From Spirosoma terrae (GTDB lineage Bacteria > Bacteroidota > Bacteroidia > Cytophagales > Spirosomataceae), in assembly GCF_010435915.1 (NCBI RefSeq), contig NZ_JAAFZH010000001.1, positions 992,001 through 1,056,000 on the forward strand: a stretch of 64,000 nt of DNA. The letters are read 5' to 3'. The position numbers and the translations under genes are program-made. The notes beneath the pieces are model-generated. The model did not search any database. It was not told where the DNA came from and saw only the letters and a program-made list of their open reading frames with translations. Of this stretch, positions 8,980-17,239 are shown in pieces (the stretch's first letter is position 1; the number at the start of each line of letters is the position of its first letter).

Positions 8980-9399
8980 GGAATAATGGATGATACGTAG
9001 TGAAAAACAACTGGCCGGGGCTGGATTGACTCGGAGGTTTTGCCCGTCAGTAAAAGGGTTTTGACTCGTGCAAAAATAGTACGTTTCCCATCAGAAATGG
9101 CGTCTGCTTTTGTCGAAATATGAGCTAAAGTAGGCCCTGCTGCTGCTGCATTTCTTCGCTGTAATCATTTTTCTTCTATTGGGTTGTTACTGATAATTCG
9201 GAGATGAGTTTTCACTGGCAGATTATGTCAGCCAGGTCCGTTATTTTGTCCGGGCGTGAACAATTGTTGTCCAGATACGGACAGGTGTATAGTTTATGTA
9301 TTTTGTTAAGTGGTTGATTGTTAGGGTGTTTAAATTCTTGGCATGAGCTTTGGCATATAGGTGAATGAACAATAAACAACACGTTAAATAACTACTCCC
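8980..9399. other. 420-bp divergent intergenic region
   Basis: This lies between divergently transcribed genes and must hold promoters for both. No full TTG/TAnnTTTG pair was found. The closest box for the rightward gene is a shortened TATTTTG near 9297. No ORF, RNA gene or repeat was recognised. Confidence 0.5.
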
Positions 9400-9774
9400 A
9401 TGTTAACATTACTAAGTAAACTAGCTCTTTCTGCCTTGATCAGCACTTCGTCTCTGACTGATACTACGACACCTAAATCGGCGACATTTGATGCCAGTGC
9501 TTTCGTGACCAATGACAATCAAGTTCGTGTATCTGTGATTAAACCTGCGAATTCGTACGCCGAACTAGTATTACGTGATTCTGATAATCAGGTGGTATTT
9601 CGTCAGAGTTTGCGTCGTAAAGAGGATAAACTGGCAGTAAAGCTCAATGTAAATCAACTGGCTGATGGTAAATATGAGCTGGAAGTTGTGTCGAAAGAAG
9701 GGAGCATTCGCAAACAGTTAGACCTATCGACCAAACCTGTAGAGACAAGCAGTCGCCTTGTAGCTATGCAATAA
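9400..9774 (+). CDS. Small secreted beta-rich protein of unknown function
   Basis: A 124-residue protein with an N-terminal export segment (MLTLLSKLALSALISTSSL). The rest looks like one small beta-sandwich: VRVSVIKPANSYAELVLRD, VVFRQSLRRKED, NQLADGKYELEVVSKEG. The LADGKYELEV strand resembles the sorting domains carried at the C-terminus of type IX secretion substrates, but here it makes up the whole protein and the usual basic tail is absent. The gene stands alone and ends at a terminator 24 bp downstream. The function is not known. Confidence 0.75.
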   Translation: MLTLLSKLALSALISTSSLTDTTTPKSATFDASAFVTNDNQVRVSVIKPANSYAELVLRDSDNQVVFRQSLRRKEDKLAVKLNVNQLADGKYELEVVSKEGSIRKQLDLSTKPVETSSRLVAMQ

Positions 9775-9797
9775 ATTTAGTCAACCTATTCTAGCGG

Positions 9798-9822
9798 AAA
9801 GCCTGGCGTGAGCTGGGCTTTT
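9798..9822 (+). terminator. Intrinsic terminator after the 9400 gene
   Basis: A 10-bp stem (AAAGCCTGGC / GCTGGGCTTT, two G-U pairs) with loop GTGA is followed by TTTGTTTT. It ends the small secreted-protein transcript. Confidence 0.75.
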
Positions 9823-9990
9823 TGTTTTATGGTATTTATTGAGCGTTGTTTCTAATCAAATTCTAAGCAGTTTCTAAGCTTACTTTTAGAGTTCTGCGGC
9901 AATTTTCCAGTTGTCTAAACTACGCATTCGATTGTACTGATTCAATTGGTTGGTACATAGAGCGTAAACTACCTTAATCGTTATTGGAAA

Positions 9991-10191
9991 ATGGCTGCCA
10001 GAAAGAGAAAAAAAGTCAGAAAAAAAGCTAAAACGGATGTAACTGCGAATAGTGCAGGAACAAAAAGCCTGGTCAATAAGGGCATTACGGGGGTTATGCT
10101 TCTGTTCGCTGCCATTTTGATTATACTCGAATTTGTCGACATCGTTGGGTATACATATCAGTGGTGGCAGGAAGTAGGATCTGTCTTTTAG
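9991..10191 (+). CDS. Small basic single-span membrane protein
   Basis: A 66-residue protein. The first 15 residues are almost entirely Lys/Arg (MAARKRKKVRKKAKT) and a single hydrophobic helix covers about residues 33-52 (GVMLLFAAILIILEF). By the positive-inside rule the N-terminus is cytoplasmic. It has no recognisable family and no tightly linked neighbour. The ORF is short, but the ATG start, clean basic tail and membrane helix favour a real gene. Confidence 0.6.
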   Translation: MAARKRKKVRKKAKTDVTANSAGTKSLVNKGITGVMLLFAAILIILEFVDIVGYTYQWWQEVGSVF

Positions 10192-10242
10192 CTTCTGATT
10201 GTATTACTTCCTAATCGATCAATCGCTTGGTTAGTGTAGAAA

Positions 10243-10479
10243 CTACCGCTTCAGAGTTGGATTGTCCCGTTCATAATCAAGCAAACTACGTATTCCTTCG
10301 CTCGTTAAACAGTAGGAGCCAGATGAATGGTTTGGTTCTATGAGTTCCAGCATCATGAGTTCCGCTACTAGTTGGTGGATAAGGACAGTGTTAAAATCCA
10401 GCTTTTCTGCTACGTAGTTAGCATTGGCATGATCGGATAGGCTGGATAGCAGTGAATACTGGGCGAAGGTAATGACCAT
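10243..10479 (-). CDS. Small winged-helix-like protein
   Basis: A 78-residue protein. Its helical pattern (YSLLSSLSDHANANYVAEKL; TVLIHQLVAELMMLELIEP) followed by a short hairpin (GSYCLTSEGIRSLLDYE) resembles a winged helix of the MarR/PadR kind, in which the C-terminal part reads as the wing. It converges on the small membrane protein gene. The DNA-binding role is inferred from pattern only. Confidence 0.55.
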   Translation of the reverse strand: MVITFAQYSLLSSLSDHANANYVAEKLDFNTVLIHQLVAELMMLELIEPNHSSGSYCLTSEGIRSLLDYERDNPTLKR

Positions 10480-10814
10480 GATAGTAGTAGCCGCAAGCTC
10501 GATTTACGTCAATCAGAATATCGTTAAAACCTTGCTCTAAAGTAATTGTCACCTTGTTGCTACGTACTGACGCTGGCGTAAACAACCTGGTTTTGGGCGT
10601 GAATGGCCAATAAGTAACCAGGCCTGACATTGATGCTACGTATCGACGTAGCAACAGAGCAGTTGGCAAACTATGGGTTTGCTTATAGCCTGCCTTGGGT
10701 TGTTTGGGGGAGGTAAACTTGTGCAAAAGCACCAACAGGCTTACTCCCAGATTCGTTAGTGTGAAGTAGTAAAAGCTTGCTGCTTTTCGCTTACAGCAGA
10801 AGGAACGTCTATTT
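10480..10814. other. 335-bp divergent intergenic region
   Basis: This is a divergent spacer between the winged-helix-like gene and the bicupin gene. It holds a short hairpin at 10634-10653 (TGCTACGT, loop ATCG, ACGTAGCA), and the arm sequence appears again near 10556. An overlapping minus-strand frame runs through it but is not accepted as a gene. No clear promoter was recognised. Confidence 0.4.
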
Positions 10815-11576
10815 ATGAAACCTTTTCTGCTTTTCTGGGGAATCATTTGGATCTCTATACAGGGCTACTCTCAGAACATCACATCAACTGTTTTTACATC
10901 TGCTCAGTTGCCGGTAACCAGCCAGCCGGGATACGAAGAGCGGACTTTATTGGAAGGGATAACCCGAGATTATTCTCACGTACTACTTCAGGCTATTACT
11001 GTATTGGCCAATCAACCCGAACAGCCTACTCAACAAGTAGATGAAGAGAGTGTACTGATTGTAAAAACTGGCCGTTTGACGCTGTCGCTTGGCGAAAAAC
11101 GTAAGACACTGAGATCTGGAAGTGTGGTTGTCATTATGCCGGGTGATGCCTATCGAGTGGATAATAAATCCGATCAACCGCTGGTCTATTATCTGATGCG
11201 GTATACATCGAATGAAATGCCCGATCTGGATTTGGATCGGTTAAAAGGGCATTCATTCTGTGTCGATTGGGACGATGTTCGTGCTATAGAAACCGCTCGG
11301 GGTAGTGTTCAGCAGGCTGTCAATTATCCTACTATCATGAGCAATCGACTGGCTATGCAGGTGACGAGCCTCAATCCCGGCTTGAGCGATCATGCGGAAC
11401 CGACTCATCGGGCAGCGGAGCTTTTACTCGTTCTGGATCATCCCGTTCAGATGACTATAGAAGGCACAACAAAAGAGGTCCAGGTTGGTGACCTGGTTTT
11501 TGTTGAGTCGGAGATTGCGCACCGTATAGATAATAACAATCAGCAACGTAGTACGTATCTGTCGATTCAGTTTTAG
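10815..11576 (+). CDS. Secreted bicupin protein
   Basis: A 253-residue protein with a signal peptide (MKPFLLFWGIIWISIQGYSQ) and two cupin barrels. The first (about 75-130; VLIVKTGRLTLSLGEKRKTL, GSVVVIMPGDAYRV) has none of the expected metal-binding histidines. The second (about 190-253) has H in DHAEPTHRAAE, E, and H in SEIAHRIDN, so only it is likely to bind metal. The domain order is reminiscent of ureidoglycine aminohydrolase-type bicupins, but those are cytoplasmic and this is exported. The substrate is unknown. Confidence 0.75.
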   Translation: MKPFLLFWGIIWISIQGYSQNITSTVFTSAQLPVTSQPGYEERTLLEGITRDYSHVLLQAITVLANQPEQPTQQVDEESVLIVKTGRLTLSLGEKRKTLRSGSVVVIMPGDAYRVDNKSDQPLVYYLMRYTSNEMPDLDLDRLKGHSFCVDWDDVRAIETARGSVQQAVNYPTIMSNRLAMQVTSLNPGLSDHAEPTHRAAELLLVLDHPVQMTIEGTTKEVQVGDLVFVESEIAHRIDNNNQQRSTYLSIQF

Positions 11577-11824
11577 GGGACGTTAGCCCTCAATGAGATA
11601 CGTTTCCAATAGGCTAAAGCTACTTGTCGACTCGTTTTAGCTTCTTGCCAATAAGCTTGGGGGTTACTCAAGGATCATACACCCCTAACCATAGAACACC
11701 CGATTGTATTAATTGGCTAATGGCCGAACTTTCCGTAGCAGAACCAGATTGGCGAAACACACAATCGCCCGAGCCTAATCTTGAAAAAACTTATAGTACT
11801 ACATGCACTAAAATGTACACCAAC

Positions 11825-11855
11825 AAAAAAGCACTTAACATTATTTGTTAAGTGC
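11825..11855 (-). terminator. Terminator of the tRNA-Val transcript
   Basis: On the minus strand a 10-bp perfect stem (GCACTTAACA / TGTTAAGTGC, 11831-11855) is followed by TTTTTTG. It begins 15 nt after the tRNA 3' end. Confidence 0.9.
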
Positions 11856-11869
11856 TTCATTTTCAGTAG

Positions 11870-11944
11870 TGGGAGTTGAGGGATTCGAACCCCCGACCCT
11901 CTGCTTGTAAGGCAGATGCTCTGAACCAACTGAGCTAAACTCCC
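11870..11944 (-). tRNA. tRNA-Val (anticodon TAC)
   Basis: A 75-nt cloverleaf on the minus strand. The acceptor stem is GGGAGTT/AACTCCC with discriminator A. The D-arm is AGCTCAGTTGGTTCAGAGC. The anticodon stem TCTGC/GCAGA has loop CTTACAA, giving anticodon TAC, which reads GTA (Val). The T-arm is TCGGGGGTTCGAATCCCTC-like with an intact TTCGAAT. CCA is not encoded. It has its own promoter and terminator. Confidence 0.97.
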
Positions 11945-11989
11945 TGATTTTTCCTTTTTTTTGGCGACCGTTGTCGTCGTTTGGGAGTG

Positions 11990-12021
11990 CAAATATAGGG
12001 GCCTTTTAAACCGTTTTGCAA
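11990..12021 (-). promoter_or_regulatory. Bacteroidota-type promoter of tRNA-Val
   Basis: On the minus strand TTG (12019-12021), a 21-nt spacer and TATATTTG (11990-11997) fit the primary-sigma consensus TTG/TAnnTTTG of this phylum. The box is followed by CACTC, as at the ileS promoter. The start site would be about 40 nt before the tRNA. Confidence 0.7.
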
Positions 12022-12080
12022 GCTTTTCTATGAAAAAATTTTAAAGTTTTTTGCAATCGACTGACAGACAGAGGAAATAC

Positions 12081-12824
12081 TTATTCGAAATTTAAATATA
12101 ACGTAACAGTGTGAGTAGTTAGTCGATTGATTCCAATGCCAGCAGCATTGGCAGAGGGCCTATAAAGATTTAAAAGCCCGTGCGAAAAACGTAATTCGGG
12201 AGCAAATTTGAAGAATTCGAAAAACTGTTCGAAGCCAACACCGTATTCTACCGCTAAGTCCATATTACCCGTGCTAAGCCTGCTGGCGCCCTGGAGTTCT
12301 TTACGTCGAACATTGGTCTCAATACTGAAACTACCACCTGCCAGCAGGTACATCCGCGAATTGTTACGTCGTTCGGATTTGTATTTCAGGAGAAGTGGAA
12401 GATCAACCCAGGTCGATTCGCGCGTCTCGATTTTCTGGGCCCCTCCCGGATAATCATAGTGGACTTCGCGACTAAACAGCGATACCGAAGGGGTTAACCG
12501 GAGATCGAACCGGTCGTTTAGAAAAGCATTGACCACAAACCCCACCCGGAAACTGGCTTTGTTGGGCGAGTATATTCGATAGGCAGAGTCGGCCGTCAGA
12601 AAAGAAGGACTGTAACCAACGCTAAACCGGGTAACGGGCATGGCAAAGAAAAAACCGTAATGGATTTCTTTATCGTCGTAACGTTCCAGATGCTTCCGAA
12701 CATACTTGTACCCCTGCGCCTGTACGTTTGATGGCAACGTAAAGAACAATAGAGCGAAGAGAACGGCCATCCGGGCCATCGTCTTCCAAGAGCTGCGCCA
12801 TGCAGAGAAACGTTGAATCAGCAT
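12081..12824 (-). CDS. porT: PorT-family outer-membrane protein of type IX secretion
   Basis: About 247 residues starting at the ATG at 12822-12824, 14 bp after ubiE ends. A longer frame would overlap ubiE. The export signal is MAVLFALLFFTLPSNVQAQ. The mature part is a run of amphipathic strands of an outer-membrane beta-barrel (FRVGFVVNAFLNDRFDLRLTPSVSLF; PLLLKYKSERRNNSRMYLLAGG; TVTLYLNF with a terminal aromatic). PorT is needed for type IX secretion and gliding-type surface export in Bacteroidota, and a porT gene next to ubiE is a familiar arrangement in this phylum. The family name rests on pattern plus neighbourhood. It points to surface export of some of the secreted proteins in this window. 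Confidence 0.8.
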   Translation of the reverse strand: MLIQRFSAWRSSWKTMARMAVLFALLFFTLPSNVQAQGYKYVRKHLERYDDKEIHYGFFFAMPVTRFSVGYSPSFLTADSAYRIYSPNKASFRVGFVVNAFLNDRFDLRLTPSVSLFSREVHYDYPGGAQKIETRESTWVDLPLLLKYKSERRNNSRMYLLAGGSFSIETNVRRKELQGASRLSTGNMDLAVEYGVGFEQFFEFFKFAPELRFSHGLLNLYRPSANAAGIGINRLTTHTVTLYLNFE

Positions 12825-12838
12825 GGGTAAACTGAATC

Positions 12839-13564
12839 CTATTGTTTGTGGCCTATGTAGATAGAAGCAACGCCGAAGGTTAGCGGTATCCATTTCGTGT
12901 TGGTGAATCCGGCTGCTTCGTAGATGCGCAGAAAGTCAGAGCCATCAGGAAATGCCTGTACGGATTCGGGTAAATACGTATAAGCCGATGCGTCTTTACT
13001 TACCATACGCCCAATGAGCGGCAGAATAGTACGAGAATAAAAATTATATACCTGTTTAAACGGGAACTGACGCGGATTTGAGAATTCCAGAACGACACAG
13101 ACACCGCCCGGTCGGACAACTCGTTGCATATCCGTTAAGCCCTTCTGCAGATTCTCAAAGTTCCGTACACCAAACGAAACGATTACAGCGTCGAATTCAT
13201 TGTCTCCGAATGGTAAACGTTCGGAATCGCCTGAGCGCATCTCAATGATTTTGTCAACTCCGCGCTCCTTCATTTTGTCGCGGCCAACGGCCAGCATACC
13301 CTCCGAAATATCAACACCAATGATTTTTTCGGGTTTTAAGGCGAGCGCTTCCAGAGCAAAATCGCCCGTTCCGGTTGCAATGTCCAGAATCTTTTTGGGA
13401 TTGTACGGCTTTAGTTCTCGAATGGCCCGTTTGCGCCAGAGAATATCGATGCCGCCACTCAGAACATGGTTTAACAAATCATATTTTGGCGAAATGCTGT
13501 CAAACATTTCGGCAATCTGCTCACGTTTGGAGGTCTCTTTATCTTTATAAGGAACGACGGCCAT
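12839..13564 (-). CDS. ubiE: Demethylmenaquinone methyltransferase
   Basis: A 241-residue SAM-dependent C-methyltransferase for the last step of menaquinone synthesis. The SAM-binding motif is DIATGTGDFALE from residue 61. Other family stretches are SISPKYDLLNHVLSGGID near the N-terminus and NFENLQKGLTDMQRVVRPGG. The length is standard. It is first in a two-gene unit with porT, and menA lies near 50 kb, so the organism makes menaquinone. A possible -7 box TAACTTTG lies 92 bp upstream. Confidence 0.96.
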   Translation of the reverse strand: MAVVPYKDKETSKREQIAEMFDSISPKYDLLNHVLSGGIDILWRKRAIRELKPYNPKKILDIATGTGDFALEALALKPEKIIGVDISEGMLAVGRDKMKERGVDKIIEMRSGDSERLPFGDNEFDAVIVSFGVRNFENLQKGLTDMQRVVRPGGVCVVLEFSNPRQFPFKQVYNFYSRTILPLIGRMVSKDASAYTYLPESVQAFPDGSDFLRIYEAAGFTNTKWIPLTFGVASIYIGHKQ

Positions 13565-13580
13565 ATAGTTGAATTATGAA

Positions 13581-13637
13581 TGAGTGATGATAGAATGACT
13601 GAATAATTTGTTCGCCAACCATTCTATCATTCGCTCA
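13581..13637. repeat. Imperfect inverted repeat upstream of ubiE (GATAGAATG family)
   Basis: Arms 13581-13597 and 13620-13637 match at about 16 of 18 positions with one indel. The element lies in the ubiE leader. The unit TGATAGAATG followed by TGAATAAT also occurs in the 29-bp inverted repeat at 50742-50813. Confidence 0.6.
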
Positions 13638-13655
13638 TCCAAGTAGTAATCAGTA

Positions 13656-13663
13656 CAAAGTTA
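13656..13663 (-). promoter_or_regulatory. Possible -7 box of ubiE-porT
   Basis: The minus strand reads TAACTTTG, an exact TAnnTTTG. No TTG lies at the expected distance upstream, so only the -7 half is supported. The leader would include the inverted repeat at 13581-13637. Confidence 0.4.
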
Positions 13664-13756
13664 GCGCCATAACGGTACGTTTGGGTCGAAAGTTTGATAT
13701 TCCAGTAGCGAATCCGTATTTTTCCAATTGGTGCCACTCTTTCTACAATCTGAATC

Positions 13757-14962
13757 ATGATGTTTCCTCTCCTTCTGCCAGCTTTGCTGGCGCTACAGCT
13801 CCTGGCGACTCCACAACCTACCGATGATGAATTGCTTAAGAAAGCCCGTAAAATCCATCAGCGCGTGCTGACGCTCGATACCCATGCCGATGCGCCCATT
13901 ATGATGAAAGGAGAGGGTTTTGACGTAGGAGTAGCTCACGATACGAAGAAAGATAAGTCGCAGATTGATTTTCCGAGGATGAAACAGGGAGGAATGGACG
14001 CGATGTTTTTTGCCGTTTATACCTCACAGGGACCCCGTACGCCCGAAGGCCATGCCGAAGCGAAACGGGACGCCCTGAATCAGTTTGATCTGATTCATAA
14101 GGCCCTGAAAAAATACCCGAATCTGGCCGAACTCGCTACTACGCCCGACGACGCCTATCGGATTCAGAAAGCAGGCAAACGAGCCATTTTTATTGGGATG
14201 GAAAATGGTTATCCCGTCGGTGATGACCTGTCGATGCTCCAGAAATATTACGATCTGGGCGCTCGGTATATCACGTTGACCCACTTTGCGAATAACCTTA
14301 TCGGCGATTCGTCCACCGACCCCGATGGGCCTATGTATGGAGGGTTGAGTGAATTCGGTAAAAAAGTCGTTGTCGAAATGAATCGGCTCGGTATCCTGAT
14401 CGACGTATCACACGTGGCCGACAGTACGTTCTACGATGCGCTGGCGTTGTCGAAAGCACCGGTTATTGCATCGCATTCCAATTGCCGGGCTTTGTGCGAT
14501 TTTCCACGTAACATGACCGACGAGATGATCAAAGCCATTGCGGCCAAAGGGGGTGTTGTGCAGGTAAACTTCGTAAGCGATTATCTAAAAAAACCGTCAG
14601 ACGAGCATCGGGCCGCTAAAACGAAAATTCGGATGTCGCGGGTTGGCAAGGTGGCGACCCCGGAAATGGAAGCCCGAATTGCTGCCCAGAGCGATTCCGT
14701 ATCGAAGGCCTATGCATCTGAGCGGGCCAGCCTTTCCGATATTGCTGATCACATCGATCATATTGTTAAAATCGCGGGTATCGATCACGTGGGTATTGGA
14801 TCGGATTTCGACGGGGGCGGAGGGGTCAATAGGCTGGAAGATGTCAGCCAGATTGAAAACCTGACGGTCGAACTGCTACGTAGAAAATATTCCGAAGCCG
14901 ACATTGCCAAAATCTGGGGTGGTAATCTGCTACGTGTTCTGGGCCAGGCTAAGGCTAAATAA
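13757..14962 (+). CDS. Exported M19 membrane dipeptidase
   Basis: A 401-residue zinc dipeptidase (renal-dipeptidase family) with an N-terminal signal (MMFPLLLPALLALQLLA). Zinc-site motifs are HAD with H43 and D45, GMENGYPVG (bridging Glu), DVSHVAD, SHSNCRALCDFPRN, and GSDFDGGG near the C-terminus. The family cleaves dipeptides and dehydropeptides, typically at the cell envelope. It lies 10 bp before the membrane-protein gene that follows, and these two likely form an operon. The sequence looks complete and active. Confidence 0.93.
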   Translation: MMFPLLLPALLALQLLATPQPTDDELLKKARKIHQRVLTLDTHADAPIMMKGEGFDVGVAHDTKKDKSQIDFPRMKQGGMDAMFFAVYTSQGPRTPEGHAEAKRDALNQFDLIHKALKKYPNLAELATTPDDAYRIQKAGKRAIFIGMENGYPVGDDLSMLQKYYDLGARYITLTHFANNLIGDSSTDPDGPMYGGLSEFGKKVVVEMNRLGILIDVSHVADSTFYDALALSKAPVIASHSNCRALCDFPRNMTDEMIKAIAAKGGVVQVNFVSDYLKKPSDEHRAAKTKIRMSRVGKVATPEMEARIAAQSDSVSKAYASERASLSDIADHIDHIVKIAGIDHVGIGSDFDGGGGVNRLEDVSQIENLTVELLRRKYSEADIAKIWGGNLLRVLGQAKAK

Positions 14963-14972
14963 GGTTAGTCAT

Positions 14973-15734
14973 ATGAGCACGATACTACAGACCCTGAAAA
15001 GTCGAAATGCTCTGTTATACGGGTATGGGCTATTTTGTCTGATCGGGACAATTGTTTGTCTCGTGCTGACCATGAGTACTAAGCAGTACGTATTGGGCAT
15101 CAATGCTTTTGTCAAGCCAGCCAAGTTTTTTGTGTCCATCTGGATTTTCTGCTGGACAATGGGCTGGTTCACCGGATTACTACCCCGGCAACGTAGCGTG
15201 ATCGTCTATAGCTGGGTAGTTGTGGTGGTGATGAGCATCGAATTGGTCATCATTACGGGCCAGGCTTCGCTGGGCAGGCTGTCGCACTTCAATACCAGTT
15301 CTGCGCTGGATGTTGAGTTGTTTGCTGTGATGGGAGTTGCCATAACGATTCTTACCGTGTGGACTGGGTACATTGGTTATCTGTTTTTCAAGTGTAAGCC
15401 CGCAACGGTTTCTGCTACGTATTGGTGGGGTATTCGATTCGGCATACTCCTTTTTGTCATATTTGCTTTTGAAGGATTCATGATGGCAGCCCGGCTTGGG
15501 CATACGGTTGGTGCGCCCGATGGAGGGCCTGGTTTGCCCGTAACGAACTGGAGCACGTACCACGGCGATCTGCGTATCGCTCATTTTTTCGGGATGCATG
15601 CTCTTCAACTGCTTCCTTTGTTTGGTTATTTTGTGGCCAAACGTTCCTGGCAGGTGATCGCTGTTGCGATCATGTATTGTTTGTTTGTGTCCATTTTGCT
15701 GATACAGGCATTGGCCGGAAAGCCGCTGCTCTAG
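14973..15734 (+). CDS. Polytopic membrane protein of unknown function
   Basis: A 253-residue protein with about seven hydrophobic segments; the ATG at 14973 is the natural start, 10 bp after the dipeptidase stop. Notable conserved-looking polar stretches are INAFVKPAKFFVS between helices 1 and 2, a Gly/Pro loop (GHTVGAPDGGPGLPVTNWS) and HFFGMHALQLLPLFGYF. No charge pattern of a known transporter family was recognised. Its close linkage to the M19 dipeptidase suggests shared expression, not necessarily shared function. Confidence 0.7.
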   Translation: MSTILQTLKSRNALLYGYGLFCLIGTIVCLVLTMSTKQYVLGINAFVKPAKFFVSIWIFCWTMGWFTGLLPRQRSVIVYSWVVVVVMSIELVIITGQASLGRLSHFNTSSALDVELFAVMGVAITILTVWTGYIGYLFFKCKPATVSATYWWGIRFGILLFVIFAFEGFMMAARLGHTVGAPDGGPGLPVTNWSTYHGDLRIAHFFGMHALQLLPLFGYFVAKRSWQVIAVAIMYCLFVSILLIQALAGKPLL

Positions 15735-15828
15735 CACGAATTAGTAACGTTTGCCAGTTAATCTCGTTCGGGAATCGGTAAAGAAAGCCAGTAAGGTTCT
15801 TTCCATTTTATACGATACTTTCTTTCGC

Positions 15829-17136
15829 ATGAACCGTTCTGACTTCCTGAAAACCTCGGCTCTGGCAGGAGCTTCCCTGATTACTGATCCTATTGAAGTT
15901 CGTGCCTTTATTACTCGTAAAGCCCCGCAAAAATACCGTACTGCTTTGGTCGGGGCTGGCTGGTGGGGCAACAATATTTTGCGCGCTGCTTTGCAGGCTG
16001 GCGAATCGAAATTGGTAGCCATTTGTGATGTCGATACGCGCCAACTCCAGAAAACGGGCGAAGAGATCGCTAAACTGACCTCCGATAAGCCGAAGCAGTA
16101 TCGCGACTATCGGGAGATGTTGAATACCGAAAAACCCGAAATCGTTATTGTGGCAACGCCCGACCACTGGCATCCGCTAATAGCTATTGCGGCTATGAAA
16201 GTTGGCGCACACGTCTACGTAGAGAAACCCATCAGCCACACGATCAACGAAGGAAAGGCGATGGTGAAGGCGGCTCGGGATACTGGGAAAATCTGCCAGG
16301 TCGGTATGCACCGGCGCGTGTCTCCCCATAACGTATCGGGGAGAGAGTTTATACAGTCGGGAAAACTTGGGAAAATTGGTATGGCGCGGGCATTTGTTCA
16401 CTACGCAGGTGGCGCAGGTCAGCCAACACCCGATAGCGAAGCCCCCGCTGAGATAGACTGGAATATGTGGTGTGGCCCAGCGCCCTTACATGCCTATAAC
16501 AAAGCGATGCACCCAAGAAGCTGGCGTAATTTTCTGGATTACGCAAACGGTACACTTGGTGACTGGGGCATTCACTGGATGGACCAGATTTTATGGGTAA
16601 CTGAAGAAAATCATCCTCGTAAAGTATATTCAACTGGCGGCCGGGCGATCAAACAGGATAATAGCGATGCGCCTGACCATCAGGTCGCTACATTTGAGTT
16701 TGACAAGTTTACTGCCGTTTGGGAACACCGGACATTTGCCGGAAACAATGCTGAGAAAACACATCCACAACAGGCTGTCGGCGTTTATTTTTATGGAACG
16801 GAAGGCACGTTTCACATGGGATGGCTCGATGGCTGGACATTCTACCCGGCCGATTCGAAAAAGCCGATCATTCATCAGGATGCGCAGTTAGATAAGCCTG
16901 ACGATCAGAATATTGCCTTGCTGTGGCGTAATTTTCTGGATAGCATCAAAAGTAGCAAACTGCCAGTTTGTGATATCGAAATCGGGCAGCGTTCTACCAA
17001 TATGGCTTTGTTAGGTATGTTGTCACTGAAACTGGGACGTAGTGTCGAGTGGGATGGCAAACAGATTCAAAACGATCCGGAAGCCAACAAGTTATTGAGC
17101 CGCGCTTATCGGGGCGAGTGGCAATATCCGGTTTAG
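15829..17136 (+). CDS. Gfo/Idh/MocA-family oxidoreductase with export signal
   Basis: About 435 residues starting at the ATG at 15829, which begins a Tat-like leader (MNRSDFLKTSALAGASL). It has one Arg followed by Ser rather than the full RR pair, so export is probable but not certain. The Rossmann fold starts at ALVGAGWWGNN, and the family motif EKPISH has the catalytic-type Lys at 133. Another family stretch is GTLGDWGIHWMDQILW. The family oxidises or reduces sugar hydroxyls with a tightly bound NAD(P), and some members make 3-keto-sugars. That would fit the DUF1080 hydrolase elsewhere in the window, but no direct operon link exists. Confidence 0.9.
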   Translation: MNRSDFLKTSALAGASLITDPIEVRAFITRKAPQKYRTALVGAGWWGNNILRAALQAGESKLVAICDVDTRQLQKTGEEIAKLTSDKPKQYRDYREMLNTEKPEIVIVATPDHWHPLIAIAAMKVGAHVYVEKPISHTINEGKAMVKAARDTGKICQVGMHRRVSPHNVSGREFIQSGKLGKIGMARAFVHYAGGAGQPTPDSEAPAEIDWNMWCGPAPLHAYNKAMHPRSWRNFLDYANGTLGDWGIHWMDQILWVTEENHPRKVYSTGGRAIKQDNSDAPDHQVATFEFDKFTAVWEHRTFAGNNAEKTHPQQAVGVYFYGTEGTFHMGWLDGWTFYPADSKKPIIHQDAQLDKPDDQNIALLWRNFLDSIKSSKLPVCDIEIGQRSTNMALLGMLSLKLGRSVEWDGKQIQNDPEANKLLSRAYRGEWQYPV

Positions 17137-17163
17137 TTCTTTATGGAGATAGAACGATACATT

Positions 17164-17209
17164 ACACAAAACCCCGGCTTCGATACGTATCGAAGCCGGG
17201 GTTTTGTGT
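17164..17209. terminator. 46-bp perfect palindrome, bidirectional terminator
   Basis: The sequence is identical to its reverse complement over 46 nt (23-bp arms, no loop). It has an outer AAAACCCC/GGGGTTTT, a GC-rich GGCTTCGA/TCGAAGCC inner stem and TACGTA at the exact centre. It lies between the convergent oxidoreductase and Kef genes, 27 bp after one stop and 31 bp before the other. The flanking A- and T-tracts let it end transcription in either direction. Confidence 0.9.
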
Positions 17210-17239
17210 GGTCCAGGACGTAGCGAATAGCTTTGTTCG

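Noticed and set aside
10418..10846. A 142-codon minus-strand frame spanning the 10.5-10.8 kb gap
   Set aside because: It overlaps the start of the winged-helix-like gene and the signal peptide of the bicupin gene. Its composition (many Arg, Cys, Tyr, low-complexity start) does not look like a real protein.
11624..11851. A 75-codon plus-strand frame ahead of the tRNA
   Set aside because: No family, no export signal and it runs into the tRNA terminator hairpin. The 11577-11824 stretch shows nothing else clear.
14904..14972. Upstream in-frame start of the 14973 membrane protein
   Set aside because: It would overlap the end of the dipeptidase gene by 59 bp and add a non-hydrophobic leader. The ATG at 14973 directly precedes the first membrane region.
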